Notes: generated by a model from the sequence alone, not told the origin. Shown: positions 43,225-51,237, counted from the stretch's first letter. The stretch is 54,830 bases of DNA from Acidobacteriota bacterium (GCA_027622905.1 JAQBVV010000004.1:1-54830), one strand, 5' to 3'. Translations and numbers: made by a program.

Positions 43225-45006
43225 CTATTCTTGCGGCGCCTCGATCGGCAGGGCCGAGCCCGACGGGTTGACCGGCGCCGGCGCGGCTGGCGGCGCGGCT
43301 GGCGGTTGTTCATCGAGGATGGGGAGGTCAATGATCCCGCTCGAGGCTGTTCCCGCGCGACCGACGCGGAAGGGCCGCAGATCCTCTTCGTTCAGGTCGA
43401 GCACCCTCACGATTCGCGGCGTCAGCGTCAGCACGATGTCTGATTCCTGCGTCTGACGGCGCGTGTGCCCGAACAGCCGTCCCACCAGCGGGATGTCGCT
43501 GAGTCCTGGGATGCCTTCAAGCACATCGCGCTCATCGTCCCGGATCAGGCCGGCGAGGAGGTTCGTTTCCCCATCCTGAAGACGGATCACCGTGTTGATT
43601 TCCCGATTGCCGAAGGTTGGCAGCCCGCCGAATCCGGTGCCCGAGATGCTGCTGACCAGGATGCTCAGTGCGAGCGACACCTGCCCGTCATGGTGGGTGC
43701 GCGGCGTGATGTCGATGTTCACCCCGATGTTTTCGTAGTTGTACGACGTGATCGGTTGCTGAGCAACGCCGCCAGTGGCGAAGGGCGTGAAGGTCGTGAC
43801 AGGCACCGGGACCCGCTCACCGAATCTCGCCTGTGCCGAGATGCCTTCCGATGTTCGCAACTGTGTATTGGCCAGCGTACGCGTGTTGCTGTCGGTCTTG
43901 AGCAGGCGATAGAAGAGGTTCGGGAGACTCGTGAGGAAGACGTCGGACGTCGTCAGATCGCCCAGGTCCCGCAGCGTCAGGCCTTCCCGGTTCACGCTCG
44001 CCGTACCGTCGATCCCGGCGGAACCGGCCGACGCCAGCTTCAGCCCGTATTCCTGCAGCCGCGTGCGATCGAACTCGAGCAACTCGACGTCGATGACGAC
44101 CTCCGGCCGCGCCTTGTCGATGGCTGAGATCAGGTTCGCCGCGGCGGCGACGCGCTCTGGCGTGTCCTTGATCGAGAGGGCATTGGTGGCGGTGATCGGG
44201 GCGAGGCGCCGATTGTCGATCACGATCCGCAGCAGGTCGAGTGTCTCGCTGACGTCGGCATTGCTCAGGTAAAACGTGCGCACGATCTCGTCCTGGTATT
44301 CCGTGCGCTTTGCCGGCGTGTCAGGAATCACCGTGATCGTGCGCTGCGCCGTGACCTGGTAGAAGCTGCGAGTGGCCGTTGACAGCGAGGCCAGCGCGCT
44401 CTCGAGCGTGGCGTTTCGCAGGTCGATCGTCACTGGCTGCGGGTTGAACTGCGGATCGAACACGACGTTCACGTTGGCCATTCTGGCCAGTGCGGTGTAG
44501 ACGTCCCGGCTGCTGGCGTCGCGGAATGTCAGCGTGGTGGGAAGCGTGATGCCTGACGGCAGGTCGAGCCCAGCCGGCCGCAGCGTTTGCGAGCGTTCGA
44601 TCAGGGCTTCCAGGTCGGTTTGTCCCGTGCGGGCGGACTCGGTGCCGGCGCGCAGTTGCGCCTGGACGCTGTCGAGCAGTTGAAGCACGTTCGTGTCGTC
44701 CGGGTTGAGCTCCTCGGCGAGCTGCAACTCGAGCATGGCCTCGCGCAGCATGCCGTCGGCGTAGAGTCGCCGTCCGCGTGCGAAGTGATTCTGGGCGCTT
44801 CGCAGCCGGGCACGCTCGAGCCCTTGCTGCGCGTTGGCATTCGACGCGTCCGCCTGCAGGACCCTGGTGTACTCCATGACGGCCCGGTCGTAGTCTCGGT
44901 CGAGCTCAGCCTGCTCGCCTGACCGAAGCGCCGCGGTCGTCGCACACCCCGACACGGCGAGTGCCAGCAGGACGAGCAGTGACCACTGACTAATTCGATG
45001 CGTCAT
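43225..45006 (-). CDS. Secretin lipoprotein (GspD/PilQ-type outer-membrane channel)
   Basis: 593 residues. A lipoprotein signal with lipobox LAVSGC (acylated C21) is followed by TPR-like repeats (about 30-110: DYDRAVMEYTRVLQADASNANAQQGLERA). N0/STN-like and N1 domains come next (about 155-300; VTIDLRNATLESALASLSTATRSFYQV, RTFYLSNADVSETLDLLRIVI). The secretin domain (about 305-545) has the signature INTVIRLQDGETNLLAGLIRDDERDVLEGIPGLSDIPLVGRLF and ends DIVLTLTPRIVR. A Pro/Ala-rich tail closes it. The TPR-plus-secretin lipoprotein layout is unusual for T2SS GspD. It overlaps lolA by 17 bp. It may serve the type IV pilus, since pilM/N lie 9 kb away, or a T2SS. Confidence 0.88.
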   Translation of the reverse strand: MTHRISQWSLLVLLALAVSGCATTAALRSGEQAELDRDYDRAVMEYTRVLQADASNANAQQGLERARLRSAQNHFARGRRLYADGMLREAMLELQLAEELNPDDTNVLQLLDSVQAQLRAGTESARTGQTDLEALIERSQTLRPAGLDLPSGITLPTTLTFRDASSRDVYTALARMANVNVVFDPQFNPQPVTIDLRNATLESALASLSTATRSFYQVTAQRTITVIPDTPAKRTEYQDEIVRTFYLSNADVSETLDLLRIVIDNRRLAPITATNALSIKDTPERVAAAANLISAIDKARPEVVIDVELLEFDRTRLQEYGLKLASAGSAGIDGTASVNREGLTLRDLGDLTTSDVFLTSLPNLFYRLLKTDSNTRTLANTQLRTSEGISAQARFGERVPVPVTTFTPFATGGVAQQPITSYNYENIGVNIDITPRTHHDGQVSLALSILVSSISGTGFGGLPTFGNREINTVIRLQDGETNLLAGLIRDDERDVLEGIPGLSDIPLVGRLFGHTRRQTQESDIVLTLTPRIVRVLDLNEEDLRPFRVGRAGTASSGIIDLPILDEQPPAAPPAAPAPVNPSGSALPIEAPQE

Positions 45007-45730
45007 TGGTGATGATGTCGACGCCTCGCGGTATACGGAACACGAATTCCTTATCGGCCACTCCCTGGTTCTCCTTCAGGTTCGTGAAGGAGAGCGTCGA
45101 GTCGCCGCCCTGACGGTCGCGTGTGCTGAGCGCGAGAATCCGCAGCGTGGACGGATCCACGGTCACGACCAGATATTCGTACTCTGGCTGGGACTGGTGC
45201 GGCGTCAACCTCAGGGCCGTGCCGCCTGGTGACGACGGCTCATCGAACGCGGCGACGAAATCCCGCTCGATGTCGCCATGGCCGGCAAGAAACGCCGCGC
45301 CAGTGGTCGCGTTTTCGCCCGGTGTCAGTGCCGTGACCATGACCTGGCGGTCCTCCGGGATGTAGGCGTACATCGTGAGGCCATCGGAGACGAATTCCTT
45401 TCGCTCCGGGGCGGTGTAGATCCATCGCATCTGGCCAGGCTTCTTGACGACGACGGTGCCTCGCTCGACCGTCTGCGTGCGAAGGATGCCGCCCCGGTAC
45501 GTGTGGACGAAGTCCGCCGAAAAATCACGAATGCCCTGATATCGCTCCTGAAGGGTGCGCGCGACGTGCGCGGGCGTCCCCGAACCCTCGCGCAGCCCTT
45601 GAGGCTGACTCTGTGCGTCCTGCGCCCGTGGAGCAGCCGGGAGCATGCACACCACCGCGATGCCCGCGATGGCGGTGCAGATCACGGGGGGCGCGGTCAT
45701 TCTGAACATTCTGAACATAGGCGGCAGCAA
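44990..45730 (-). CDS. lolA: Outer-membrane lipoprotein carrier protein LolA
   Basis: Periplasmic chaperone moving lipoproteins from the LolCDE complex to the outer membrane. Up to 246 residues: signal peptide (core VICTAIAGIAVVCMLPAAPRA), then the LolA fold (RTLQERYQGIRDFSADFVHTYRGGILRTQTVERGTVVVKKPGQMRWIYTAPERKEFVSDGLTMYAYIPEDRQV, ending with NLKENQGVADKEFVFRIPRGVDII). Several in-frame Met codons near the start (45730, 45718, 45709 and 45700) leave the exact N-terminus open. The gene ends inside the secretin start; LolA may sort the secretin lipoprotein. The 151 bp upstream hold no recognised feature. Confidence 0.9.
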   Translation of the reverse strand: MLPPMFRMFRMTAPPVICTAIAGIAVVCMLPAAPRAQDAQSQPQGLREGSGTPAHVARTLQERYQGIRDFSADFVHTYRGGILRTQTVERGTVVVKKPGQMRWIYTAPERKEFVSDGLTMYAYIPEDRQVMVTALTPGENATTGAAFLAGHGDIERDFVAAFDEPSSPGGTALRLTPHQSQPEYEYLVVTVDPSTLRILALSTRDRQGGDSTLSFTNLKENQGVADKEFVFRIPRGVDIITNDASN

Positions 45731-45881
45731 CTGGCACAGGTCCTCTTCAAGCTTCGGGCCAATCCTCGCCTACGATTCTAGGCCACAAGACGCCGTTTGC
45801 CCCCGTTCCTCCGGTTTCGGCTGTGTCGTATCGACCCCATTACGTGGCGTCCATTCGCCCAGGACCGGGCCCGGCGGGCCA

Positions 45882-47168
45882 CTATCGAGGCGCGCGCTTA
45901 CGTTCCACGAATGCACGGATCTCGTCAGCTCCACCCGTATTCAGGACCTGCTCCCGCCCGATCCAGCCTCGGCGGGCCGTCCCGACGCCGAACTCCATCT
46001 GAATGCCGAGTCTCTCGACGCGGTGGCAATCGCTGTCGATGACAATCGTGACTCCGGCCGCCGCCGCGCGACGGGCAACGGTGCCGTCCATATCGAGGTG
46101 ACCAGGCGCACCATCCACCTCCATGGCTGTGCCGGTCTCCGCCGCTGCCGCAAAGAGACGATCGAGATCCAGCGGGTAGCCGTCGAACCGTCCCGGCACG
46201 CGGTTCGTCGGGTGGGTGATGACGTTGACCAGCGGGTGACGGATGGCTCTGAGATAGCGCTCGGTCAATCGCGCGCGCGCATCGCCGCGGCCATCGTGCA
46301 GCGATGCCAGCACGATGTCGAACTGTTCAAGCAGGTCGTCGTCGAAGTCGAGGCTCCCGTCCGACATGATGTCCACCTCGACGCCATGGAGGATGTTGAT
46401 ATGCGGCATCGCGTGGCGCAGTGCGTCGATCTCCTGACGTTGTTTCGACACGTCGCGTGCCTGCAGTGTGCGGGACGCGGGCGCTCGCTCGGAATGATCC
46501 GTGATGGCCACGTACTCGTAGCCGAGGTCGACGGCGGCCCCGACCATGTCGGCGACCGCGTGTCGGCCGTCGCTCCAGTTGCTGTGCGTGTGCAGGTCGC
46601 CGCGGATATCCCGCTCGGAGACCAGTGCGGGCAGGTGTCCTCGCTCGGCGGCCTCGATCTCCCCGCTGCCGTTGCGAAGTTCAGGGGCGATGAAGGGGAG
46701 TCCGAGCATCGCATACAGCGCGTGTTCCGATTCGCACGCGAGTTCGGGACTCGTGACTCCTCGTACCGTGGCCGCGGTGAACTGCAGTCCCATGCTGCCA
46801 GCGCGGACGCGGAGATGATCGACGTGCGCAGATGAGCCCGTGTGCCAGACGAGCGCCGCCCCGAGCTGCCCGGGCACCGAGAGGTGCAACGTGACTGGCC
46901 CATGCGTGGTCTCGACCGTCATGCTGGATCGGCGTGCCGGCCTGGACCGTCGGACCATCGGCAGACGAGCGAAGGCCGTCTGGACCGATGCGTGGTCCGC
47001 TTCCCGTGCGACCCCGAGCAGCGCCACCTCGTCGACCACGGGGGCGAACCTGCGCAGGCCTCCGACCGCCACGATCGTATCCAGGCCGATGCCCGCGTAT
47101 TCTGCGTCGGCGATCATCGAGGAGGCAATCGCATGCGCCCGCCCGAGAGAGATACGGGGGCCGCTCAT
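45882..47168 (-). CDS. PolX-derived protein: degenerate polymerase palm plus intact PHP phosphoesterase domain
   Basis: 428 residues. The first 150 align by eye with the polymerase-beta part of bacterial PolX (RISLGRAHAIASSMI, VAVGGLRRFAPVVDEVALLG, LHLSVPGQLGAALVWHTGSSAHVDHLR). The whole N-terminal HhH region is missing. The catalytic pair of VGDLDIL is reduced to VVDEVAL, and the third Asp is replaced (VTLHLSV). From residue 170 the PolX-PHP linker and PHP domain are intact: RGDLHTHSNWSDG (H193, H195), YVAITDHSER, LHGVEVDI, LASLHDG, THPTNR and IVIDSDCHR. PHP nuclease or phosphatase activity is expected; nucleotidyl transfer is not. Confidence 0.85.
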   Translation of the reverse strand: MSGPRISLGRAHAIASSMIADAEYAGIGLDTIVAVGGLRRFAPVVDEVALLGVAREADHASVQTAFARLPMVRRSRPARRSSMTVETTHGPVTLHLSVPGQLGAALVWHTGSSAHVDHLRVRAGSMGLQFTAATVRGVTSPELACESEHALYAMLGLPFIAPELRNGSGEIEAAERGHLPALVSERDIRGDLHTHSNWSDGRHAVADMVGAAVDLGYEYVAITDHSERAPASRTLQARDVSKQRQEIDALRHAMPHINILHGVEVDIMSDGSLDFDDDLLEQFDIVLASLHDGRGDARARLTERYLRAIRHPLVNVITHPTNRVPGRFDGYPLDLDRLFAAAAETGTAMEVDGAPGHLDMDGTVARRAAAAGVTIVIDSDCHRVERLGIQMEFGVGTARRGWIGREQVLNTGGADEIRAFVERKRAPR

Positions 47169-47208
47169 GGGAGGAGTCCCGCGATGTCGCGGACGGGGAG
47201 TGGAATGC

Positions 47209-47255
47209 GGTGGACGGCAGGGGGATCGACGCCGCGACCTCTGTCTTGCGAACGC
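47209..47255 (-). other. tRNA-Ala 3'-half fragment (tRNA relic or att-like repeat)
   Basis: 47 bp matching the 3' half of the tRNA-Ala gene at 48706-48781, in the same orientation. Twenty-one bases from CC of the CCA end through the acceptor and T arm are identical, then GACCTCTG and TTGCGAACGC; overall 41 of 47. The two mismatch clusters fall on the 5' strand of the T stem and one side of the anticodon stem, so it cannot be a functional tRNA. It lies 1.45 kb downstream of the intact tRNA, with the amidohydrolase gene between. Confidence 0.8.
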
Positions 47256-47299
47256 GAGGCGACACCGGCGCGCGGGCCCGCCATCAGTAGGCGCAACGC

Positions 47300-48487
47300 C
47301 TATGCCCGCGGGATCGGCCTGCCGCCAAGCACCGCGCCACGCGGGAACAGCCGCTGCTGGCCCGGTATCGTGTTTCCGTAGTTGTCGAGGAATTCGAAGT
47401 TTCCTTCACGCAATTCCAGGAGCGCAATATCGGCCACCGCACCCACATTCAGGGTGCCTCGGTCGCGAAACACCTCGAAGGTACGGGAGGCGTTGACGGT
47501 CGCGCGGGTCACTGCTTGCGGCACCGTCATGCCGTAGCCCAGTAGTTTCGACATGCAATTGGGGAAGTCGACCACTCCCGTCGACGGACTCTCGACGTTC
47601 CAATCGGTGGAGAACGTGTCTGGCCAGAAGCCAGCCTGCATGACGCGCTCCACGATGTCCCACCTCATGTGACCGTTCCGCCCGTTGCCGACGTCGAACC
47701 AGACGCCGCGGCGGCGCGCGGCCAGTACCTCCGGAAGGATACGGCCGTTGTCGTCGATGATGCTATTGGGCGGCGGTGCGAACATGTGGGTGACGATGTC
47801 GCCGGGCTTGAGCTGATCCACCAGCCGGGGCAGTGGCGAACGCGACTGCCCCATGTGGATCATCAGGGGCATGTCGAACGAGGTGGCCACCTCCTGCGCG
47901 CGCCGCAGCACCTCGGCGTCGTTGTCGCCCGCCACCGATCCCGACAGCCTCGCCTTGACCCCGACGACCACGTCGCGGTGTGTCGCGATCGCGTCACGCA
48001 GCGCGCCCGTATCAGCGCGGGCGAGATCCATGGTGTCGCCATCGGGCAGAATACCGGCGCGTCCGATATTGACGAGCACGCGGCCTGGCTGTGGCGACGC
48101 CCCGGCCACGGCGGCGATCTCGCCGATGCGGTCAGCCCCTTGCGAGCCCGCATCGATCCACCCGGTCACGCCGTCCAGTAGCACGAGCCCGGGCCCTTCA
48201 CTGGTCCGGGCGGCGTGCGTGTGGATGTCGATCAGCCCCGGCACGACGAGCATCCCGCGCGCGTCGATCGTGTCCGTGGCATCGCCGGCAATGCTGGAGT
48301 CGACGGCCGCGATGCGGCCCCGCGCGATCGCGATATCTCGGATCGCATCGAGCTTCGACGAGGGATCGATGACGCGTCCCCCTCTGATGATCAGATCGTA
48401 CGTCGCGCCCTGGGCGAATGCGTTCGGAATACCGGACACCAGCGTCGCCCCTGCGGCAGCCGTGCGGAGAAACCGACGCCGATTCAT
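47300..48487 (-). CDS. Tat-exported amidohydrolase/deacetylase metallohydrolase
   Basis: About 395 residues from ATG 48487. The twin-arginine signal is NRRRFLRTAAAGATLVSGIPNAFAQ. The amidohydrolase domain follows: YDLIIRGGRVIDPSSKLDAIRDIAI, metal His pair in IDIHTHA, likely carboxylated Lys in VVVGVKARLSG, metal His residues in LMIHMGQ and IVTHMF, and Asp in FSTDWN. It resembles the amidohydrolase/deacetylase family close to dihydroorotase and D-aminoacylase; substrate unknown. The frame extends upstream to 48562, but the Tat motif argues for 48487. It lies alone between tRNA-Ala and the tRNA fragment. Confidence 0.87.
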   Translation of the reverse strand: MNRRRFLRTAAAGATLVSGIPNAFAQGATYDLIIRGGRVIDPSSKLDAIRDIAIARGRIAAVDSSIAGDATDTIDARGMLVVPGLIDIHTHAARTSEGPGLVLLDGVTGWIDAGSQGADRIGEIAAVAGASPQPGRVLVNIGRAGILPDGDTMDLARADTGALRDAIATHRDVVVGVKARLSGSVAGDNDAEVLRRAQEVATSFDMPLMIHMGQSRSPLPRLVDQLKPGDIVTHMFAPPPNSIIDDNGRILPEVLAARRRGVWFDVGNGRNGHMRWDIVERVMQAGFWPDTFSTDWNVESPSTGVVDFPNCMSKLLGYGMTVPQAVTRATVNASRTFEVFRDRGTLNVGAVADIALLELREGNFEFLDNYGNTIPGQQRLFPRGAVLGGRPIPRA

Positions 48488-48705
48488 CACGGTCAATGTT
48501 CGTCCCCTTTCCAGCCCAGATGTCATGAGCGCGTCGCGACCCAGTGCCAGCGCAGGTGACATTTGCGTCAGTGCACAGGATAGTGAGCCGTGCGACGTGG
48601 CCTGTCAACAGCAGGATCGAGACGCATGCGCCGAGCGGCTGCGGGCGAGAGCCTCGGAGGAGCCCACTCACCGATTCCGAACGCTCTGAGTTTGTTAACG
48701 AAAGT

Positions 48706-48781
48706 TGGTGGACGGCAGGGGGATCGAACCCCTGACCTCTGCATTGCGAACGCAGCGCTCTCCCATCTGAGCTAGCCGCCC
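48706..48781 (-). tRNA. tRNA-Ala (anticodon CGC)
   Basis: 76 nt folding into a complete cloverleaf. The acceptor GGGCGGC pairs with GCCGTCC and includes the G3-U70 pair diagnostic for alanine. The D arm is GCTC/GAGC. The anticodon stem CTGCG/TGCAG has loop TTCGCAA (anticodon CGC, reading GCG codons). The T arm is AGGGG-TTCGATC-CCCCT, discriminator A73, and CCA is encoded. A partial copy of its 3' half lies at 47209-47255. The roughly 220 bp between it and the amidohydrolase start hold no other recognised feature. Confidence 0.97.
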
Positions 48782-48852
48782 GTGTACGTCGAGAGGGAAG
48801 GATCGCCAGTGTAGCATGTGCGCCTGCGCGATACTTCGTCGGTCGTCGGTCG

Positions 48853-49422
48853 TCAGTGTACCAGCAGCTCTTCGTCCTTCTTTTTTTGCAGGTCGTCGAT
48901 CATCTTGACGTGCTCGTCGGTGATCGTCTGGATGTGATCGAGACCCTTGTGCTCGTCGTCTTCGGAGATCTCGTGACCCTTGAGCAATTTCTTGAGGCGG
49001 TCGTTGGCATCGCGCCTGACCTGTCGCACGACGTTCCGGCCCTCTTCGGCGAGCTTGTGGACGTGGCGTGACAGCTCCTTCCGACGTTCATCGGTGAGGG
49101 AGGGAATCGGAATCCGCACGACCTTGCCGTCGTTGGACGGGTTCAGGCCCAGTTCGGCCGAGCCGATCGCCTTCTCGATCGCTTTCAGCAGCGACGGATC
49201 GAACGGCTGCGCCATGAGCATGGCGGGTTCAGGGACCGACAACGACGCGATCTGGTTGAGCGGCACCCGCGAACCGTACGCGTCAACGTGGACGCCGTCC
49301 AGAAGCGTGACCGCGGCACGGCCCGTGCGAACGCCCGCCATGTCGCGCCGCACGCGGTCGATGGCCGCGTCCATGCGCGTCTTCACTTCCGAGAACATCC
49401 CGCTCAAATCACTGAAGTCCAT
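48853..49422 (-). CDS. frr: Ribosome recycling factor
   Basis: Splits post-termination ribosomes together with EF-G. 189 residues from ATG 49422, preceded by GGAGG about 10 nt upstream. Landmarks are RMDAAIDRVRRDMAGVRTGRAAVTLLDGVHVDAYGSRVPLNQIASLSVPEP, the hinge region IPIPSLTDERRKEL and the coiled-coil RRDANDRLKKLLKGHEISEDDEHK. The frame runs about 78 codons further upstream but there it only shadows pyrH. It is the last gene of the rplM-rpsI-rpsB-tsf-pyrH-frr run. Confidence 0.97.
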   Translation of the reverse strand: MDFSDLSGMFSEVKTRMDAAIDRVRRDMAGVRTGRAAVTLLDGVHVDAYGSRVPLNQIASLSVPEPAMLMAQPFDPSLLKAIEKAIGSAELGLNPSNDGKVVRIPIPSLTDERRKELSRHVHKLAEEGRNVVRQVRRDANDRLKKLLKGHEISEDDEHKGLDHIQTITDEHVKMIDDLQKKKDEELLVH

Positions 49423-49429
49423 TTGATTG

Positions 49430-50161
49430 CTAACCTCCGACTCGTGTGCCGACCGACTCGCCGAGCGCGACGCGTCGGATGTTGCCCGGTTCGAGCAGAT
49501 TGAAGACGACGATCGGCAGGTCATTGTCCATGCAGAGGGAGATTGCCGTCGCGTCCATGACCTTGAGCTGTTTCTCCAGGACCTGCAGGTAGGAGATCGA
49601 GGCGTATTTCGTCGCGGTTGGATCCAGCACGGGATCGGCGGAGTACACCCCGTCAACCTTCGTGCCTTTCAGGATCACCTCGGCCTTGATCTCCATCGCG
49701 CGCAGCGCTGCGGCGGTATCGGTCGTGAAGTAGGGGTTGCCGGTGCCGGCGGCGAAAATGACGACGCGGCCCTTCTCCAGATGCCGGATGGCACGACGGC
49801 GGATGAATGGCTCGGCCACCGCGCGCATCTCGATGGCGGTCACCACCCGGGTCAGGATGTTCTGCCGCTCCAGTGCGTCCTGGAGCGCCAGTCCGTTGAT
49901 GACTGTTGCCAGCATGCCCATGTAGTCGGCGGTTGCGCGGTCCATGCCGCGCACGCTGGCGGCAAGACCACGAAAGATGTTGCCTCCACCGATCACGATG
50001 GCGGTCTGCACACCCAGCCCCTGAATCTCGCCGACGTCGCGGGCGATTCGTTCCGTCATGGCAGGGTCGACGCCAAACTGCTGGGTGCCCATCAGGGCTT
50101 CGCCCGACAGCTTCAGCAGAACGCGCGTGTACAGAGGTTTCGTAGGCGAGGGCGCAGACAT
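49430..50161 (-). CDS. pyrH: UMP kinase
   Basis: Hexameric bacterial UMP kinase, first step of UTP/CTP synthesis from UMP. 243 residues. Motifs are [65 protein letters not shown] and the C-terminal [20 protein letters not shown]. It lies 7 bp upstream of frr. Element B copy 2 lies between it and tsf, in a gap of about 230 bp. Confidence 0.97.
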   Translation of the reverse strand: MSAPSPTKPLYTRVLLKLSGEALMGTQQFGVDPAMTERIARDVGEIQGLGVQTAIVIGGGNIFRGLAASVRGMDRATADYMGMLATVINGLALQDALERQNILTRVVTAIEMRAVAEPFIRRRAIRHLEKGRVVIFAAGTGNPYFTTDTAAALRAMEIKAEVILKGTKVDGVYSADPVLDPTATKYASISYLQVLEKQLKVMDATAISLCMDNDLPIVVFNLLEPGNIRRVALGESVGTRVGG

Positions 50162-50288
50162 CGATCGCGATTATATCGGTTCGGACGACTCAGCGCGTGT
50201 CGCCTTGTCCGTTGCAGTTGGTGCCACGGGCTGCGCTGGCGGAGGTGCCACACACAATTCGTTGCCATGAAGAACTCGAACACGCGTC

Positions 50289-50392
50289 TAGAGCGTGTTT
50301 CGATTCGGTGGAGACCAAAACACGCGGGAAAGCGCTTTTCGAAGAGGCCCGGCCCCTGCGAGAATCCCCGGACCGAAACGAAAAGCGCTCTA
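50289..50392 (+). mobile_element. MITE-like element B, copy 2 (at the 3' end of tsf)
   Basis: 104 bp with the best preserved ends of the family: TAGAGCGTGTTTCGATTCGG on the left and CCGAAACGAAAAGCGCTCTA on the right, inverted copies of each other apart from three positions. Both ends sit in CTAG, consistent with a TA-type target site. The right end supplies the TAG stop codon of tsf on the minus strand. The rest of the tsf-pyrH gap (50162-50288) shows nothing recognised. Confidence 0.8.
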
Positions 50393-50995
50393 GTCGTTTC
50401 CGGCGCCGACAAGATAGCGGGTAAATCGACCCACCGTGATGTTTTCGCCGGTCTTGGCCGATGTCTCCGCCACGAGCTGGGCGATGGTGACGCTGGGATC
50501 GCGAATCGACGGTTGATCCAGGAGCACGGCCTGCGAGTAGAAGCTGTTCAGCTTGCCTTCGACGATCTTGTCGATCACGTTCGCGGGCTTGCCGGAGCTT
50601 TCCATCTGCGCTCGATAGATGCTGCGCTCCTTGTCGATCGCGTCTGGCGGCACATCTTCCCGGCGGACCCATTTGGGATCGGCCGCGGCGATGTGCATCC
50701 CCACCTCTTTGACGAGGTCCTGGAACGCGTCGGTGCGTGCCACGAAGTCTGACTCGCAGTTCACTTCCAGCAGGACACCGATCCGGCCGCCCAGATGGAT
50801 GTAGCTGCTGATGACCCCCTGTGCCGTGGCACGCCCGGCCCGTTTAGCCGCCAGGGCCAGGCCCCGCTTGCGAAGGAGCGTCACCGCGTCGTCCATGTTG
50901 CCGTTCGCTTCCGTGAGTGCGGCCTTGCATTCCATCATGCCCGCGCCCGTCTTATCGCGGAGCTGCTTCACCTGAGCTGCGCTGATTGTTGCCAT
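50390..50995 (-). CDS. tsf: Elongation factor Ts (short form)
   Basis: Nucleotide exchange factor for EF-Tu. 201 residues, the short Thermus-like form rather than the roughly 280 of E. coli. The N-terminal UBA-like domain is AAQVKQLRDKTGAGMMECKAALTEANGNMDDAVTLLRKRG, then the core EVNCESDFVARTDAFQDLVKEVGMHIAA and the C-terminal KTGENITVGRFTRYLVG. ATG 50995 fits the family; the open frame further upstream runs through element B copy 3 and is spurious. Its TAG stop is contributed by element B copy 2. Confidence 0.96.
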   Translation of the reverse strand: MATISAAQVKQLRDKTGAGMMECKAALTEANGNMDDAVTLLRKRGLALAAKRAGRATAQGVISSYIHLGGRIGVLLEVNCESDFVARTDAFQDLVKEVGMHIAAADPKWVRREDVPPDAIDKERSIYRAQMESSGKPANVIDKIVEGKLNSFYSQAVLLDQPSIRDPSVTIAQLVAETSAKTGENITVGRFTRYLVGAGND

Positions 50996-51106
50996 TGAAA
51001 TCTCTGCCTCTGCCCCCTGTGGGCTCTCGCGCGTGTCCTCTCGCCTTCGGGGCCTCGTCCAGGACCCACGGCTGACAACGAAAGGCCAACTGTGTTGTAC
51101 AGACAA

Positions 51107-51129
51107 CGCGCCGGCTGACGGCCGGCGCG
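51107..51129 (-). terminator. Strong GC hairpin in the rpsB-tsf spacer (attenuator candidate)
   Basis: A perfect 9-bp stem CGCGCCGGC / GCCGGCGCG with a 5-nt loop. On the minus strand it is followed by TTGTCTGT, moderately T-rich. It lies between rpsB and tsf, a position where partial terminators are known in some bacteria. The rest of this 360-bp spacer holds element B copy 3 (51136-51237) and about 110 bp upstream of tsf with no recognised signal. Confidence 0.45.
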
Positions 51130-51135
51130 GTCGCT

Positions 51136-51237
51136 TATGGTGCTTTTCGTTTCGGTCTAGGGCATTTTGAGGTGGCCAGACCTTTTCGAAAAGCACTTTC
51201 CGCGTTTCTCGGTGCCCACCGAATCGAAAAACGCTCG
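51136..51237 (-). mobile_element. MITE-like element B, copy 3 (between rpsB and tsf)
   Basis: About 102 bp, inverted relative to copies 1 and 2 and more diverged. Conserved blocks are TGCTTTTCGTTTCGGTC at one end and CACCGAATCGAAAAACGCTC at the other, with CCTTTTCGAAAAGCACTTTC in the middle. Copies 2 and 3 flank tsf in opposite orientation. Confidence 0.72.

Noticed and set aside
45645-46835. A 396-codon plus-strand frame opposite lolA and the PHP gene
   Set aside because: Antisense to the conserved PHP motifs and crosses an intergenic gap with no plausible start signal.
48853-49656. A longer ribosome recycling factor starting at 49656
   Set aside because: The added residues are an out-of-frame reading of the pyrH 3' end. 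ATG 49422 with an upstream GGAGG gives the standard length.
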